From assembly GCA_030426005.1 (NCBI GenBank), contig JAUHZM010000019.1, forward strand, positions 1-19,791: a stretch of DNA of 19,791 nucleotides, in the 5' to 3' direction. This DNA comes from Gammaproteobacteria bacterium. GTDB lineage: Bacteria; Pseudomonadota; Gammaproteobacteria; Arenicellales; Arenicellaceae. Positions 8,254 through 15,883 of the stretch are shown piece by piece. The position numbers and the translations under genes are program-made. The notes beneath the pieces are model-generated. The model saw only the letters and a list, made by a program, of their open reading frames with translations. It made no database searches and was not told where the DNA came from. Numbering within the stretch: the stretch's first letter is position 1; the number at the start of each line of letters is the position of its first letter.

Positions 8254-9719
8254 GGTTTTGGCCCTGTGCTAGTGACAAAGAATGGCACAGCACGTTCGCG
8301 CGCTGCACACTGAGGGTTAAATTCTTCGAAATTGCCTTTGGCAACGAAATCGCGAACTAGACCTGGCACACAGCCACGTGGAATGACGCCATGACCATGC
8401 GCGGGTACCACGACATGCTGCGCATTGCTGAACATTTTAGCCGCGACCTCGCCATTCTCGGGTGGCGTAATTGGATCTGTTTCGCCTGATAGAATCAGAA
8501 TTGGTTTATCCGAATCGAATGGTTCGCGGAAATCCTCGTCCATTTCACCTCGTGGCCATGCTTTACAAGACAGGTCGATAACTTGTTGCATGCGTTCGCC
8601 GATGTACGTGCCGCGTGATGTTTGCAGGTCTGCTTCGGTGATGAAGGGATGGTCCTCCGCACAGATTACCGAGTTGTGCATCCCCGTGGCAAAAGCGTTC
8701 TGCATATTGCCTTCAACGTTGATAACCAACGCTGCCAGCGGCGTGTAGTAGCCCTCTTTGGCTTGGTGCAACACCAACGGCAACATTGCCAAGCCTTCTG
8801 TGGAGTAGGGCAACATACGTACCACGCCGTAGAGGTGATACTCGGTCAGTTGCTGATCGACTAACTTTCCAGATTTTGGGTGGGGTAATGTGACGGTTAC
8901 CGGTTTCTCTTTAAGTCTTGTCACAAGCGCCTCGAAGGACGACTTGATGTCGCCAAATGCTTCTTGGCAGCTCGGTTCCTCGTTACACCGTTGATTCATG
9001 TTGCTAAAGGCGTCCTGGGAGCGACGAGCCACTTCGCCGCCCGCGAGATTCAAACCGATATGCGCAACACCATCCAAAACTACCGCGCGGGTCTGCGCTG
9101 GAAAGCGACGCAAATAATGCTGCGCGACCCGAGTTCCGTACGAAACACCGTAGACGGTCAGTTGGTCGTATCCAGCGGCTTCTCGCACCGCGTCTAAGTC
9201 CTGTACCGCCACCGAGGTGGTGTAGTAACGCAAATCGGAGTGGCTGAGGTCCGCTAAGCAAGTATTGAGTTCCTGCTTGAATTTCTCTGGATCGAAATCT
9301 TCATATAACGTTTCAGGTTGAGATTCAGCACACCGCAATGGATTTGATCGCCCTGTGCCGCGTTGGTCAACAATAAGCACATCGCGTTTACTTAAAATAG
9401 GCTCAAGAATCTTATGCATACCGATTGCCATATCAATCGACGAAGCACCTGGACCACCTTGGATCACGGTGAACGCATCACGAGCAGGCGTGGCTGCCAC
9501 AGAAGGAATACGAGCAACGAATAGCTCGATTTGTTTACCATTTGGCTCGGCTGGGTTCTCAGGGCGGGTTAATACCGCGCATTCAGCATCGCGAGTGACA
9601 GCTTCGTGTGAAATCTGACAACGTTCGAAAACAAGATTCGAGGCTGTCTGCGCTTGTACAAGCGAGCTGTCTGAGGCGAAGACTAATGCGCCCAGAAAGC
9701 ATAATAATTTTCGATTCAT
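8250..9719 (-). CDS. Secreted TAP-type alpha/beta hydrolase (tripeptidyl/prolyl aminopeptidase-like)
   Basis: Exported alpha/beta-hydrolase of 489 residues, first gene of an operon with a NatAB-like exporter. Residues 1-24 form a signal peptide (MNRKLLCFLGALVFA, cleavage near VQAQ/T). The oxyanion motif GGPGASS is at 88-94 and the strand VLIVDQRGTGRS follows. The nucleophile elbow is GVSYG with Ser193, then Asp415 in SGETDPITPP, and His441 or His443 in HGHGV. The C-terminal domain (about 395-460) matches the TAP-like module that follows the fold in Streptomyces tripeptidyl aminopeptidases. Several Cys (34, 47, 245, 251 and others) suit disulfides in the periplasm. Substrate could be peptides or esters. 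No Shine-Dalgarno precedes the ATG; an AT-rich palindrome lies there instead. Confidence 0.9.
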   Translation of the reverse strand: MNRKLLCFLGALVFASDSSLVQAQTASNLVFERCQISHEAVTRDAECAVLTRPENPAEPNGKQIELFVARIPSVAATPARDAFTVIQGGPGASSIDMAIGMHKILEPILSKRDVLIVDQRGTGRSNPLRCAESQPETLYEDFDPEKFKQELNTCLADLSHSDLRYYTTSVAVQDLDAVREAAGYDQLTVYGVSYGTRVAQHYLRRFPAQTRAVVLDGVAHIGLNLAGGEVARRSQDAFSNMNQRCNEEPSCQEAFGDIKSSFEALVTRLKEKPVTVTLPHPKSGKLVDQQLTEYHLYGVVRMLPYSTEGLAMLPLVLHQAKEGYYTPLAALVINVEGNMQNAFATGMHNSVICAEDHPFITEADLQTSRGTYIGERMQQVIDLSCKAWPRGEMDEDFREPFDSDKPILILSGETDPITPPENGEVAAKMFSNAQHVVVPAHGHGVIPRGCVPGLVRDFVAKGNFEEFNPQCAARERAVPFFVTSTGPKP

Positions 9720-9721
9720 AG

Positions 9722-9752
9722 TTTATATATAAAGTTGACGTAGGGGTCTAAA
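9722..9752 (-). promoter_or_regulatory. Candidate promoter and AT palindrome ahead of the hydrolase-NatAB operon
   Basis: On the minus strand TTTAGA (9752-9747) is followed after 15 bases by TATATA (9731-9726), inside the perfect palindrome TTTATATATAAA (9722-9733). The predicted start lies at or next to the ATG (9719), so a leaderless mRNA is possible. Spacing is shorter than ideal. The rest of the 9720-9892 gap shows no convincing gene. Confidence 0.35.
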
Positions 9753-9892
9753 TGACTGTGAGGTTTTAAGTTAGCACACAAAAGTCCTTCCTGATGGAAC
9801 TAGATGACGTGTGGCAATATTTTGGGCTAACCGGTCGTAGATTCCTCATGTCTTGGCGCCAGCTCCTTTGTAAAAGCGGCACTGAAGGCGTA

Positions 9893-10909
9893 TTAAGTCT
9901 GATTCGAATAGTGTTTGCGATAAGCACCGGGCGACATGCCAGTGAGCTCCTTGAAGGCACTGTAAAAACTTGATTGTGTACGGAATCCAGTCATCATGCT
10001 GATCGCCAAAATTGACGATGTTGTGTCTGTGCTCAAAAGAGTTTTGGCGGCACGTACGCGATGTTCGCGCACGAATTTTGAAAAGCCCACGTTGAATTCC
10101 GTGTTAATGAGTTCGGATAATTGATGGGGCGTTAGGTCGACGACCTCAGCCAAGGTAGATAAGTTAAGTTCCTCATTTTGATAGAGGTGCTCGGAGCGCA
10201 TAGCGTGGTCAAGTGCATCGCGTTTAAGTGCGATATCAACGTTTGCCAGCTTAGTGTTGCTGTAGGCAGCTTCTGTTAGATCGCGGATATCTCCCAATAG
10301 GTGCGGAAAAAAGATCAATGCAGCCGTAATCAGTAACACGGCAACCGAGATGGCATTGGTATAAAGCAGATAATAGATGGCGTGCGGCAGTACTGGTAAC
10401 ACCAGCCCGAGTGTCAACGCCATGACTGCCATCAGTGCGAACATGGCAAAGAAAAACAGTTCGAATTTGAACCGTGCATGTTGTCCGCGCAGTTGCAGTA
10501 CTTTGGCTACACTCCATCCTACGTATAGGCTACCAATGCTGAACGCGAACAGCGGCAGATGCGTCAGTGGCACCAGAAAACTTATTCCTAGCGGAATCAA
10601 GTGCAGTAAGTGCCACCAGGGGTAGTCTGGATCAGGGAGTATGACCACCCGAGTGAAGAAGTAGAAGGTCGGCGGTGCGAACATCAATAAGACGCCGTAG
10701 ACACGATAGCTGAGTAAGTCGGTATTAAATGCAAAGTGATGATAGTGGGCCAGTTGTAATAGGATTAAACAGACAATGAGCGCGCTACATGCAAGCTTGC
10801 CCGGCAGGCTCTTGCGCATGTCTGGCAGAAAAAACCAATACGCGCCCAGTAAAATGACTAGGGCAAATACACTAAAACCGATCAACAGTATGGTGAGGTG
10901 GTTAATCAT
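9893..10909 (-). CDS. AraC-family regulator with N-terminal seven-helix membrane domain
   Basis: Membrane-anchored one-component transcription factor of 338 residues. The first ~210 residues form about seven hydrophobic helices, from LTILLIGFSVFALVILLGAY through VAVLLITAALIFFPHLL, with no large periplasmic domain. A linker follows, then an AraC/XylS DNA-binding domain at about 232-335. Both helix-turn-helix units are visible: LSTLAEVVDLTPHQLSELIN and ILAISMMTGFRTQSSFYSAFKELTGMSPGAYRKHY, the second being the conserved AraC signature. This architecture is known in proteobacteria and Bacteroidetes, usually without a known ligand. It is divergent from the membrane LytTR gene, 151 bases away between starts, and probably controls that unit, itself or both. 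Promoter at 10962-10990. No Shine-Dalgarno is obvious. Confidence 0.92.
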   Translation of the reverse strand: MINHLTILLIGFSVFALVILLGAYWFFLPDMRKSLPGKLACSALIVCLILLQLAHYHHFAFNTDLLSYRVYGVLLMFAPPTFYFFTRVVILPDPDYPWWHLLHLIPLGISFLVPLTHLPLFAFSIGSLYVGWSVAKVLQLRGQHARFKFELFFFAMFALMAVMALTLGLVLPVLPHAIYYLLYTNAISVAVLLITAALIFFPHLLGDIRDLTEAAYSNTKLANVDIALKRDALDHAMRSEHLYQNEELNLSTLAEVVDLTPHQLSELINTEFNVGFSKFVREHRVRAAKTLLSTDTTSSILAISMMTGFRTQSSFYSAFKELTGMSPGAYRKHYSNQT

Positions 10910-10961
10910 GGTGTTCGTTTCACCGGCGAGTGCTGACAGGCGTTATTGACAGGGTCTTCCG

Positions 10962-10990
10962 ATTCTACTGGTCCACTCAGGTTGAGGCAA
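10962..10990 (-). promoter_or_regulatory. Sigma70-type promoter for the AraC-type gene
   Basis: On the minus strand TTGCCT (10990-10985) and TAGAAT (10967-10962) are exactly 17 bases apart, matching four and five of six consensus positions. The predicted start near 10955 gives a leader of about 46 bases. Confidence 0.55.
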
Positions 10991-11010
10991 TTCCGCACTG
11001 CGATTGCGGT

Positions 11011-11036
11011 GGAAGCTGTTTATAATCGGAGCTTCC
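11011..11036. promoter_or_regulatory. Inverted repeat enclosing the -10 box of the LytTR gene (candidate operator)
   Basis: GGAAGCT (11011-11017) and AGCTTCC (11030-11036) form a perfect 7-bp inverted repeat with a 12-base spacer. The spacer holds a perfect TATAAT (11021-11026). No good -35 lies 16-18 bases upstream. This suggests a promoter that depends on a regulator; bound protein over the repeat would block or shape the promoter. Candidates are the two adjacent regulators. Confidence 0.5.
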
Positions 11037-11060
11037 TATAGAAGGTGATTGATAGCGACA

Positions 11061-11918
11061 ATGCTGACTGAACTGGTAAACAGACTGAGAGAACCCTTTC
11101 CCTGCAGTGAGAGCTGGTTTGGTGACTTCAAGCAAATTTCGGTTGTTGGCGTGTTCGTGGCTGTGTTTCTGTATTTGTTTGAACCATTTGGTCTACATGG
11201 TGTCGGCGAAGACCTGCTGTGGTTGTGTGCGAGCTTTGGGCTGGTAACCATTGTGTTTGGTACCGTGTTTGACCTGGTGGTTCGCTATGTGTTGAAAATC
11301 AAGAAGGAAGCCGCTAGCTGGACACTATGGAAATGGATGTTGGCCTCCTTACTGAACTTGGTGTGGATTGCACTGGGTAATTACTGGCTGCTAAGTAGTG
11401 TGTATCCGGGCGAGTACGCTGTACACTCATTCTTCGGCACGATGCTGGGATATACTTTATTGCTTGGAGTGCTACCTGTCACGTTTTCAGGTCTGCTGGT
11501 GCAATTGCGTGCCAAGAGCCAGTACGAACGGCAGGCAAGTTCGATCAAACCACAGTCACATCGGTCGCAGGCAACACGTGAAGTTAGGATTCAAGCTGTG
11601 CATGGCGAGAGCTTGTCTGTGGACGGCGCGTCTTTACTATTCGTAGAGGCGATGCAGAATTACGTTGTGGTGCATTTTCGCGATGATCATTCCATCCGAC
11701 AACGTGAGGTGGTACGTACCACGCTGGCGGCCACGCAACAGGCGCTTGAAGAGATCGGTATTATTCGTTGTCATCGATCTTATTTAGTCAACCCTAAAAG
11801 TGTCACCAGCATCGCTGGCAATGCTCAGGGCTTAAAGCTCAGTTTGCTGGGCGTTGACGAGTTCGTGCCGGTGTCTCGCAGTTATATCCCTAAGCTACGT
11901 GCAGCGGTAGAGATGTGA
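11061..11918 (+). CDS. Membrane-bound LytTR-domain regulator 1
   Basis: One-component regulator with about four N-terminal membrane helices and a C-terminal LytTR DNA-binding domain (about 285 residues). The helices are near ISVVGVFVAVFLYLF, LLWLCASFGLVTIVFGTVFDLVV, MLASLLNLVWIALGNYWLL and FGTMLGYTLLLGVLPVTFSG. The LytTR domain shows LLFVEAMQNYVVVHF, IIRCHRSYLVNPKSV and VPVSRSYIPKL. There is no receiver domain and no neighbouring histidine kinase, so it probably senses something at the membrane itself. Start is uncertain: a TTG at 11049 lies three bases after AAGG, while the ATG used here lies 15 after. Its stop (ATGTGA) is followed by the TPR-TonB gene within about 75 bases, so the two likely share a transcript. 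Confidence 0.9.
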   Translation: MLTELVNRLREPFPCSESWFGDFKQISVVGVFVAVFLYLFEPFGLHGVGEDLLWLCASFGLVTIVFGTVFDLVVRYVLKIKKEAASWTLWKWMLASLLNLVWIALGNYWLLSSVYPGEYAVHSFFGTMLGYTLLLGVLPVTFSGLLVQLRAKSQYERQASSIKPQSHRSQATREVRIQAVHGESLSVDGASLLFVEAMQNYVVVHFRDDHSIRQREVVRTTLAATQQALEEIGIIRCHRSYLVNPKSVTSIAGNAQGLKLSLLGVDEFVPVSRSYIPKLRAAVEM

Positions 11919-11992
11919 ATCAACCGTGGAATTCCAGACCTTTGGGTCGCAACATTAGCAACACTGAACTGATTAATTCACGAGTGAGCGTC

Positions 11993-13081
11993 ATGCGTTT
12001 TATCTTTTTGTCGTTATTTTCGATACTCATTTTCTGTGGTGATTTTGCGAAAGCAAATGAAGACCTGCAATTGCAGTTCGATGCAGCCATGGAGGAGTAT
12101 CGCGTGATGAGTGATGCTTTTCGACGCAAGCGAGCGGCGATGGCGATCACTCGCGCCTATGAAATTTCGAACCAACTCCACGTGAATGATGAACCACGAC
12201 GGGCGGCTCTTACACTGAAGGTGGGGATTGCGCGGACTGACGCTCGAATGGACCAAGCTGAGCCATTTCTCAACGCAGCGCGAGCTTACTATGAGCGTAC
12301 GCCGGGCTCGGAACAGAGATTGGTTGAGGTGTATCTCGCACTGGCAAGACATCAGCGCAAGGTCGATTATAAGAAAAAGAGACGAGTCTATGATTTCATA
12401 TCAAAGGCACTCGACGCAGGAAAAAGCGATCCAATGGCCTATGCTATGGCGAGCTATGGTGCGGGGCATTTGATTAATGATATGGAGCTCTTTAAAAAGC
12501 CCGCAGCGGGTCTAAAACATCTTACCAAAGCATATTCCGCGCTTAGTAAGATGAATGCTCAAAACACCAAATTGTTTGCAAATACGGCGTTTACGCTGGG
12601 CGTTATCGAGCGTAGAAAAAGAAAATTTGCCCGAGCAGAAGCCTACATGCTGGAGTCTCTTCAGAGTTTGCGGTCGATCGGCGAAGAAAGCAGCATGGAC
12701 CTGGCACTGACGCACAAGGAATTAGTAAAAGTCTACGAGTTGCGTGGAATGTCTGAGAAGGCGACACCACATGCCATTGAAGCAGGCCGGGTGCTTTCGG
12801 GGCGTTTCGGCAAGGGGCCTTCACTTATGTTTAAGGGTAAATTTCGAGCCTCCAGTGCTAGTCGGCGAGAATTCAAGGGCACTGAGCACGAGCTGCTGAT
12901 TGATGTCGATGAAAACGGGTTCGTGCAGAACCCGCGTCTAGTCACTGTTGTGTCGGATGAAAAGTCTAAGACCAAAATGCTGGATGTAATTAAGAAGTAT
13001 CGTTATGCACCAGCGTTTGAAAATGGTAAACCGATTTACACCAAGGACTTCCCGGTTAAGCTGTTATTTTGGCTTTGGTAG
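11993..13081 (+). CDS. Exported TPR protein with a TonB-like C-terminal domain
   Basis: Predicted periplasmic protein of 362 residues with no characterised equivalent that I recognise. The ATG at 11993 gives a clean signal peptide (MRFIFLSLFSILIFC, ending near FAKA/NEDL). An upstream GTG at 11984 or 11915 is in frame but would bury that signal. The middle (about 30-275) is helical, with degenerate TPR-like repeats such as TKLFANTAFTLGVIERRKRKFARAEAYMLES and LALTHKELVKVYELRGMSEKA. Residues ~285-362 resemble the TonB C-terminal domain: ELLIDVDENGFVQNPRLV, then KKYRYAPAFENGKPI and FPVKLLFWL. It has no proline-rich spanner and no uncleaved anchor, so it is not a standard TonB. Expression is probably coupled to the LytTR gene. 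Confidence 0.8.
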   Translation: MRFIFLSLFSILIFCGDFAKANEDLQLQFDAAMEEYRVMSDAFRRKRAAMAITRAYEISNQLHVNDEPRRAALTLKVGIARTDARMDQAEPFLNAARAYYERTPGSEQRLVEVYLALARHQRKVDYKKKRRVYDFISKALDAGKSDPMAYAMASYGAGHLINDMELFKKPAAGLKHLTKAYSALSKMNAQNTKLFANTAFTLGVIERRKRKFARAEAYMLESLQSLRSIGEESSMDLALTHKELVKVYELRGMSEKATPHAIEAGRVLSGRFGKGPSLMFKGKFRASSASRREFKGTEHELLIDVDENGFVQNPRLVTVVSDEKSKTKMLDVIKKYRYAPAFENGKPIYTKDFPVKLLFWLW

Positions 13082-13125
13082 CACTGATATCCTGGTTTGA
13101 TATGTGCCGATCTCCTAGTGCTACC
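13077..13125. repeat. 9-bp inverted repeat holding the stop codons of two convergent genes
   Basis: GGTAGCACT (13077-13085) and AGTGCTACC (13117-13125) are perfect reverse complements, 31 bases apart. The TAG of the TPR-TonB gene (13079-13081) and the TAG of the acyltransferase (13121-13123) lie one in each arm. Neither side has a U-run, so a standard terminator is not shown; a hairpin at both mRNA 3' ends is possible. Confidence 0.6.
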
Positions 13126-14281
13126 TTGATGCTAGGCTTTGTTTCAAACCAAACATCATTCTCAAAACACTGACACGCTTGATCAATTCATAGCTTAAAA
13201 AGCAACCAAGTAGCGTTCCTATGATCACAATCGTTGCCTCCAGAATTGGACCAAATGCTATCGGTTTAATCAGCGATGCGACCAAAATCGTCAGCGTCTG
13301 ATGCACGATATACCACGGCAGAATCGCTTCGTTCATATAGCGAAGTACTGGTGAGGGTTGATTCAAGTGGCGGTGTGCGTAGGCAAAGATGGCGAAGATG
13401 CACATGAGCGCAGCACTCACCAATATGATCAGCGGCAGTACACGACCCCATTGCCAGAAGAGGGTATTCGACTTGATAACCAGCGAGAACGCTGACAAGC
13501 AGACCGCACTGATCAGAAACCAGCTCCGTGCACCGTTCAGTCTTTGGAAGAAAGTTTCCGAACGAAACAGGTAGTACCCCAGAACCAGCAACGAAAAATA
13601 ACGTGCGTGATTGTACCAATCGTCGACCAGCGCGTTGGTCGCCGGAAACAGCGGTTCAAGCGTCGATTCGATCATCACAAACCAGGCGATCACCGCAGGC
13701 AATCCCAATAGAGTGTGTTTCAGCAACCATTGAACAGCAGGTTCGAGAAGAACCAACACTGGCTTCAACAAAATAAACACCAGCGTATAGACCCAAAGGT
13801 AATACAGGTACCAAAGGTGGTTCCAGGTAAACAATCCCAGTGGACTATGGTGCATTTTAGGCAGGAGTTGAGTACCTGGTGTCAGGTAGTTGAGAAAGAA
13901 ATTTAGCGCAGTGCCGGTATAACCATGATATTGCACGGCTTCAAAATACGCTTGGGGCCAGACAATGAGGTAGCTACAAATAATGGCCGGCACCAGAAGC
14001 CGAACAGTGCGAATTTTAAGTAGCGTCCCGGCATTAATTTTTCGTTCCACCGCGGCTAATGCCATGCCGGAAATAATAAAGATCAGTGGCATGCGCCACG
14101 GGTTGACCAGTAGCATGAGTGTTTGCAGTCGCTCGCTTTGGTATTGGCTTTTCACATGCCAACCCCAATCCGCCACATAGTACATGCCGATGTGATAAAA
14201 AATCAGCAGAAGAAATGCGAGTGTTCGAACCCAGTCGATATCGTGGCGTCGGTTGTGTGTCGTTAGTGTGGTTGTTGGCAT
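13121..14281 (-). CDS. Acyltransferase-3 family integral membrane protein
   Basis: Inner-membrane O-acyltransferase of 386 residues with about ten hydrophobic helices. The family signature is at the N-terminus: HDIDWVRTLAFLLLIFYHIG contains the conserved His of helix 1. It is followed by NPWRMPLIFIISGMALA, where Arg and the FxxSG-type motif are typical, and by IRTVRLLVPAII. The late segment EAILPWYIVHQTLTILVA also fits the family (OafA, OpgC and relatives). Members move acetyl or succinyl groups to periplasmic glycans, lipopolysaccharide or small molecules; the substrate here is not visible. It is convergent with the TPR-TonB gene and divergent from the second LytTR regulator, a likely controller. 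No clear Shine-Dalgarno. Confidence 0.88.
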   Translation of the reverse strand: MPTTTLTTHNRRHDIDWVRTLAFLLLIFYHIGMYYVADWGWHVKSQYQSERLQTLMLLVNPWRMPLIFIISGMALAAVERKINAGTLLKIRTVRLLVPAIICSYLIVWPQAYFEAVQYHGYTGTALNFFLNYLTPGTQLLPKMHHSPLGLFTWNHLWYLYYLWVYTLVFILLKPVLVLLEPAVQWLLKHTLLGLPAVIAWFVMIESTLEPLFPATNALVDDWYNHARYFSLLVLGYYLFRSETFFQRLNGARSWFLISAVCLSAFSLVIKSNTLFWQWGRVLPLIILVSAALMCIFAIFAYAHRHLNQPSPVLRYMNEAILPWYIVHQTLTILVASLIKPIAFGPILEATIVIIGTLLGCFLSYELIKRVSVLRMMFGLKQSLASR

Positions 14282-14331
14282 GGCATGCGTACCCTAATTA
14301 CTCAGGGCGCTAAGTGTGCACCGTGCTGCTT

Positions 14332-14356
14332 CTTCAACGAGGTTTTTGTGTTGAAG
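14332..14356. repeat. Small inverted repeat in the acyltransferase-LytTR2 divergent gap
   Basis: CTTCAAC (14332-14338) and GTTGAAG (14350-14356) are perfect complements with an 11-base spacer. The site lies between two divergent starts (14281 and 14439) and could be an operator or a leader hairpin. I found no well-spaced promoter in this gap. Confidence 0.35.
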
Positions 14357-14438
14357 TGAAGGGCCTTTGGGACCAGTGGCTATTCCTTGTGACGAATGTT
14401 GACTATGATTGGCCTACCTAAGATGGCGGTGTTAACCA

Positions 14439-15290
14439 ATGGAACCATATCAACACTTTTTGCGACACGAAAAAAAATACCTGGTCGGGTTTGTCGTTAT
14501 TTTCTTTTTGATCAACTCCTTAGTGTTGGCCACGTCGGTGTTGATGGAGCAAAAGGCCGCCGGTAATTGGCCGGTTTCTTTTGGGCTTTGGGAGCCGTTT
14601 GTTTGGGAATTCAGCAGTTCGTTTATGATCGTGATGTTGATACCGTTTGTCACGTGGGTGCTCGACTCAGGTAAATTTTCCTGGGTAAAGCTATGGTCGA
14701 ATTTGCTCAATTTTCTGTTGTGGTCAGTGTTATTTAGCATTTTCCATGTGGTTGGTATGGTAGCGATCAGAGAGTTGATCTACTGGTTGATGGGCAGTGA
14801 CTACTGGTTTGGCAGCTGGTCAGTGGGGTTCTTGTATGAATACCGTAAAGATGCCATCTCGTTTTTCCTTCTATTGATCATTATCCAAGGCTATCGATCC
14901 ATTGTATTGCGCTTGCGCGGCGAGGCGTCTTTGGTGCAACAGGGTGAGGATGATCCACAGCGTTCTGATCGAATCCTGGTGAAGAAACTGGGTGCTGAGT
15001 TCATTTTGAAACTCGGCGATATTCAATGGGTAGAGTCAGCAGGAAACTACGTGAATTTACATGTTGGCGAACGGGTGTATCCGGTGCGCAACACGATGGA
15101 GAAATTTATGAGTGAAATGAATGAACGGGACTTCGCCAGAACACATCGATCCTACGGTGTGAGTCTTGATTTTGTGCAAGCGATTGAAGCACCGCCTGGG
15201 CAATCGGGCGAGGTGCTACTAAAGAACGGCCGGAGGCTGCCATTGTCGAAGCGGTATAACGCTGACTTGCGGACTAAACTTAGCCTGTAA
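14439..15290 (+). CDS. Membrane-bound LytTR-domain regulator 2
   Basis: Second one-component membrane LytTR regulator, 283 residues. Four hydrophobic helices: YLVGFVVIFFLINSLVLATS, FVWEFSSSFMIVMLIPFVTWV, LLNFLLWSVLFSIFHVVGMV and ISFFLLLIIIQGY. A charged linker (GEDDPQRSD) leads to the LytTR domain at about 178-280, with DIQWVESAGNYVNLHV, FARTHRSYGVSLDFV and LPLSKRYNADL. Its architecture matches the LytTR gene at 11061, but the sequences have diverged too far to be recent duplicates. There is no receiver domain or kinase partner. It is divergent from the acyltransferase gene (157 bases), which makes that gene its most likely target. No strong Shine-Dalgarno is seen before the ATG. Confidence 0.9.
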   Translation: MEPYQHFLRHEKKYLVGFVVIFFLINSLVLATSVLMEQKAAGNWPVSFGLWEPFVWEFSSSFMIVMLIPFVTWVLDSGKFSWVKLWSNLLNFLLWSVLFSIFHVVGMVAIRELIYWLMGSDYWFGSWSVGFLYEYRKDAISFFLLLIIIQGYRSIVLRLRGEASLVQQGEDDPQRSDRILVKKLGAEFILKLGDIQWVESAGNYVNLHVGERVYPVRNTMEKFMSEMNERDFARTHRSYGVSLDFVQAIEAPPGQSGEVLLKNGRRLPLSKRYNADLRTKLSL

Positions 15291-15304
15291 CCCCGTCTAT
15301 TTTA

Positions 15305-15337
15305 TTGCTAACCAAAAATCTGCGCTGGTGTTAGCAA
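15305..15337. repeat. 8-bp inverted repeat at the LytTR2/PPC convergent junction
   Basis: TTGCTAAC (15305-15312) and GTTAGCAA (15330-15337) are perfect complements with a 17-base loop. The stop codon of the minus-strand gene lies in one arm. It is U-poor on both sides, so terminator activity is uncertain. Confidence 0.4.
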
Positions 15338-15876
15338 AGCCAGGGTGTGTAGGTGAGCTTCAAACGGTAATTGAAGGTACAGCTATGACAACTGTCAGAC
15401 GCTTGAACGCGCACGTAGTAAAAACCTCGTGCGCCAGAATGGGCCGCTGACACACCTTGTGCGCGTGAGCAGGTATTTCCAGCAGCAATATTGTCGTTGG
15501 TACCAATTAACAGTGATTCAGTGCTATTTAGAATCGTGATCTTTGAATTGATCTTGCCGCCGGTCAAACAGGTATCAGAACCAACGGCCTGGGTTTCGGC
15601 AGTAACCTGAACGCAAAATGGCATGAAAAGCTGATAGTAGTCCACGTCTCCGGCGACTGAAATGCTGCCTTGCAGGCTGTCCGACTCCAGTATTTTATAC
15701 GTTTGCGTTGCGTCAAATCGGGTGTCGCCAGACTCAACTTCTTCGCGTGGCGCCGTCACGGCGTCATCGCCTAGCGGCACAACGACAACTTTAGTCTGGC
15801 CATGAACAGTTTCTACGCTTAGTCCAGCGATGGCAAGGCCAGTTGTGATAAGTGCAATAATTGCGAGTCGCAGCAT
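15331..15876 (-). CDS. Small secreted PPC-like protein with six cysteines
   Basis: Exported protein of 181 residues. The start at 15876 is set by a near-perfect Shine-Dalgarno (AAGGAG, 15889-15884) seven bases upstream; an ATG at 15897 is in frame but lies before this site. The signal peptide is MLRLAIIALITTGLAIAG, cut near VHGQ/T. The mature part resembles a bacterial pre-peptidase C-terminal (PPC) beta-sandwich: a short lead, then AGDVDYYQLFMPFCVQV, KITILNSTESLLIGTND and GFYYVRVQASDSC. PPC domains normally follow secreted proteases; here the domain stands alone. Six Cys in the mature chain suggest disulfides. No function can be named. The strong ribosome site hints at high expression. Confidence 0.72.
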   Translation of the reverse strand: MLRLAIIALITTGLAIAGLSVETVHGQTKVVVVPLGDDAVTAPREEVESGDTRFDATQTYKILESDSLQGSISVAGDVDYYQLFMPFCVQVTAETQAVGSDTCLTGGKINSKITILNSTESLLIGTNDNIAAGNTCSRAQGVSAAHSGARGFYYVRVQASDSCHSCTFNYRLKLTYTPWLC

Positions 15877-15883
15877 GGGGGGG

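Noticed and set aside
9766..9849. 27-codon minus-strand frame with AAAGGAG 13 bases before its ATG
   Set aside because: Spacing is too long for a good ribosome site, and the peptide has no recognisable feature.
11915..11992. Start of the TPR-TonB gene at the GTG overlapping the LytTR stop
   Set aside because: It would put 26 polar residues before an obvious signal peptide; the ATG at 11993 is better.
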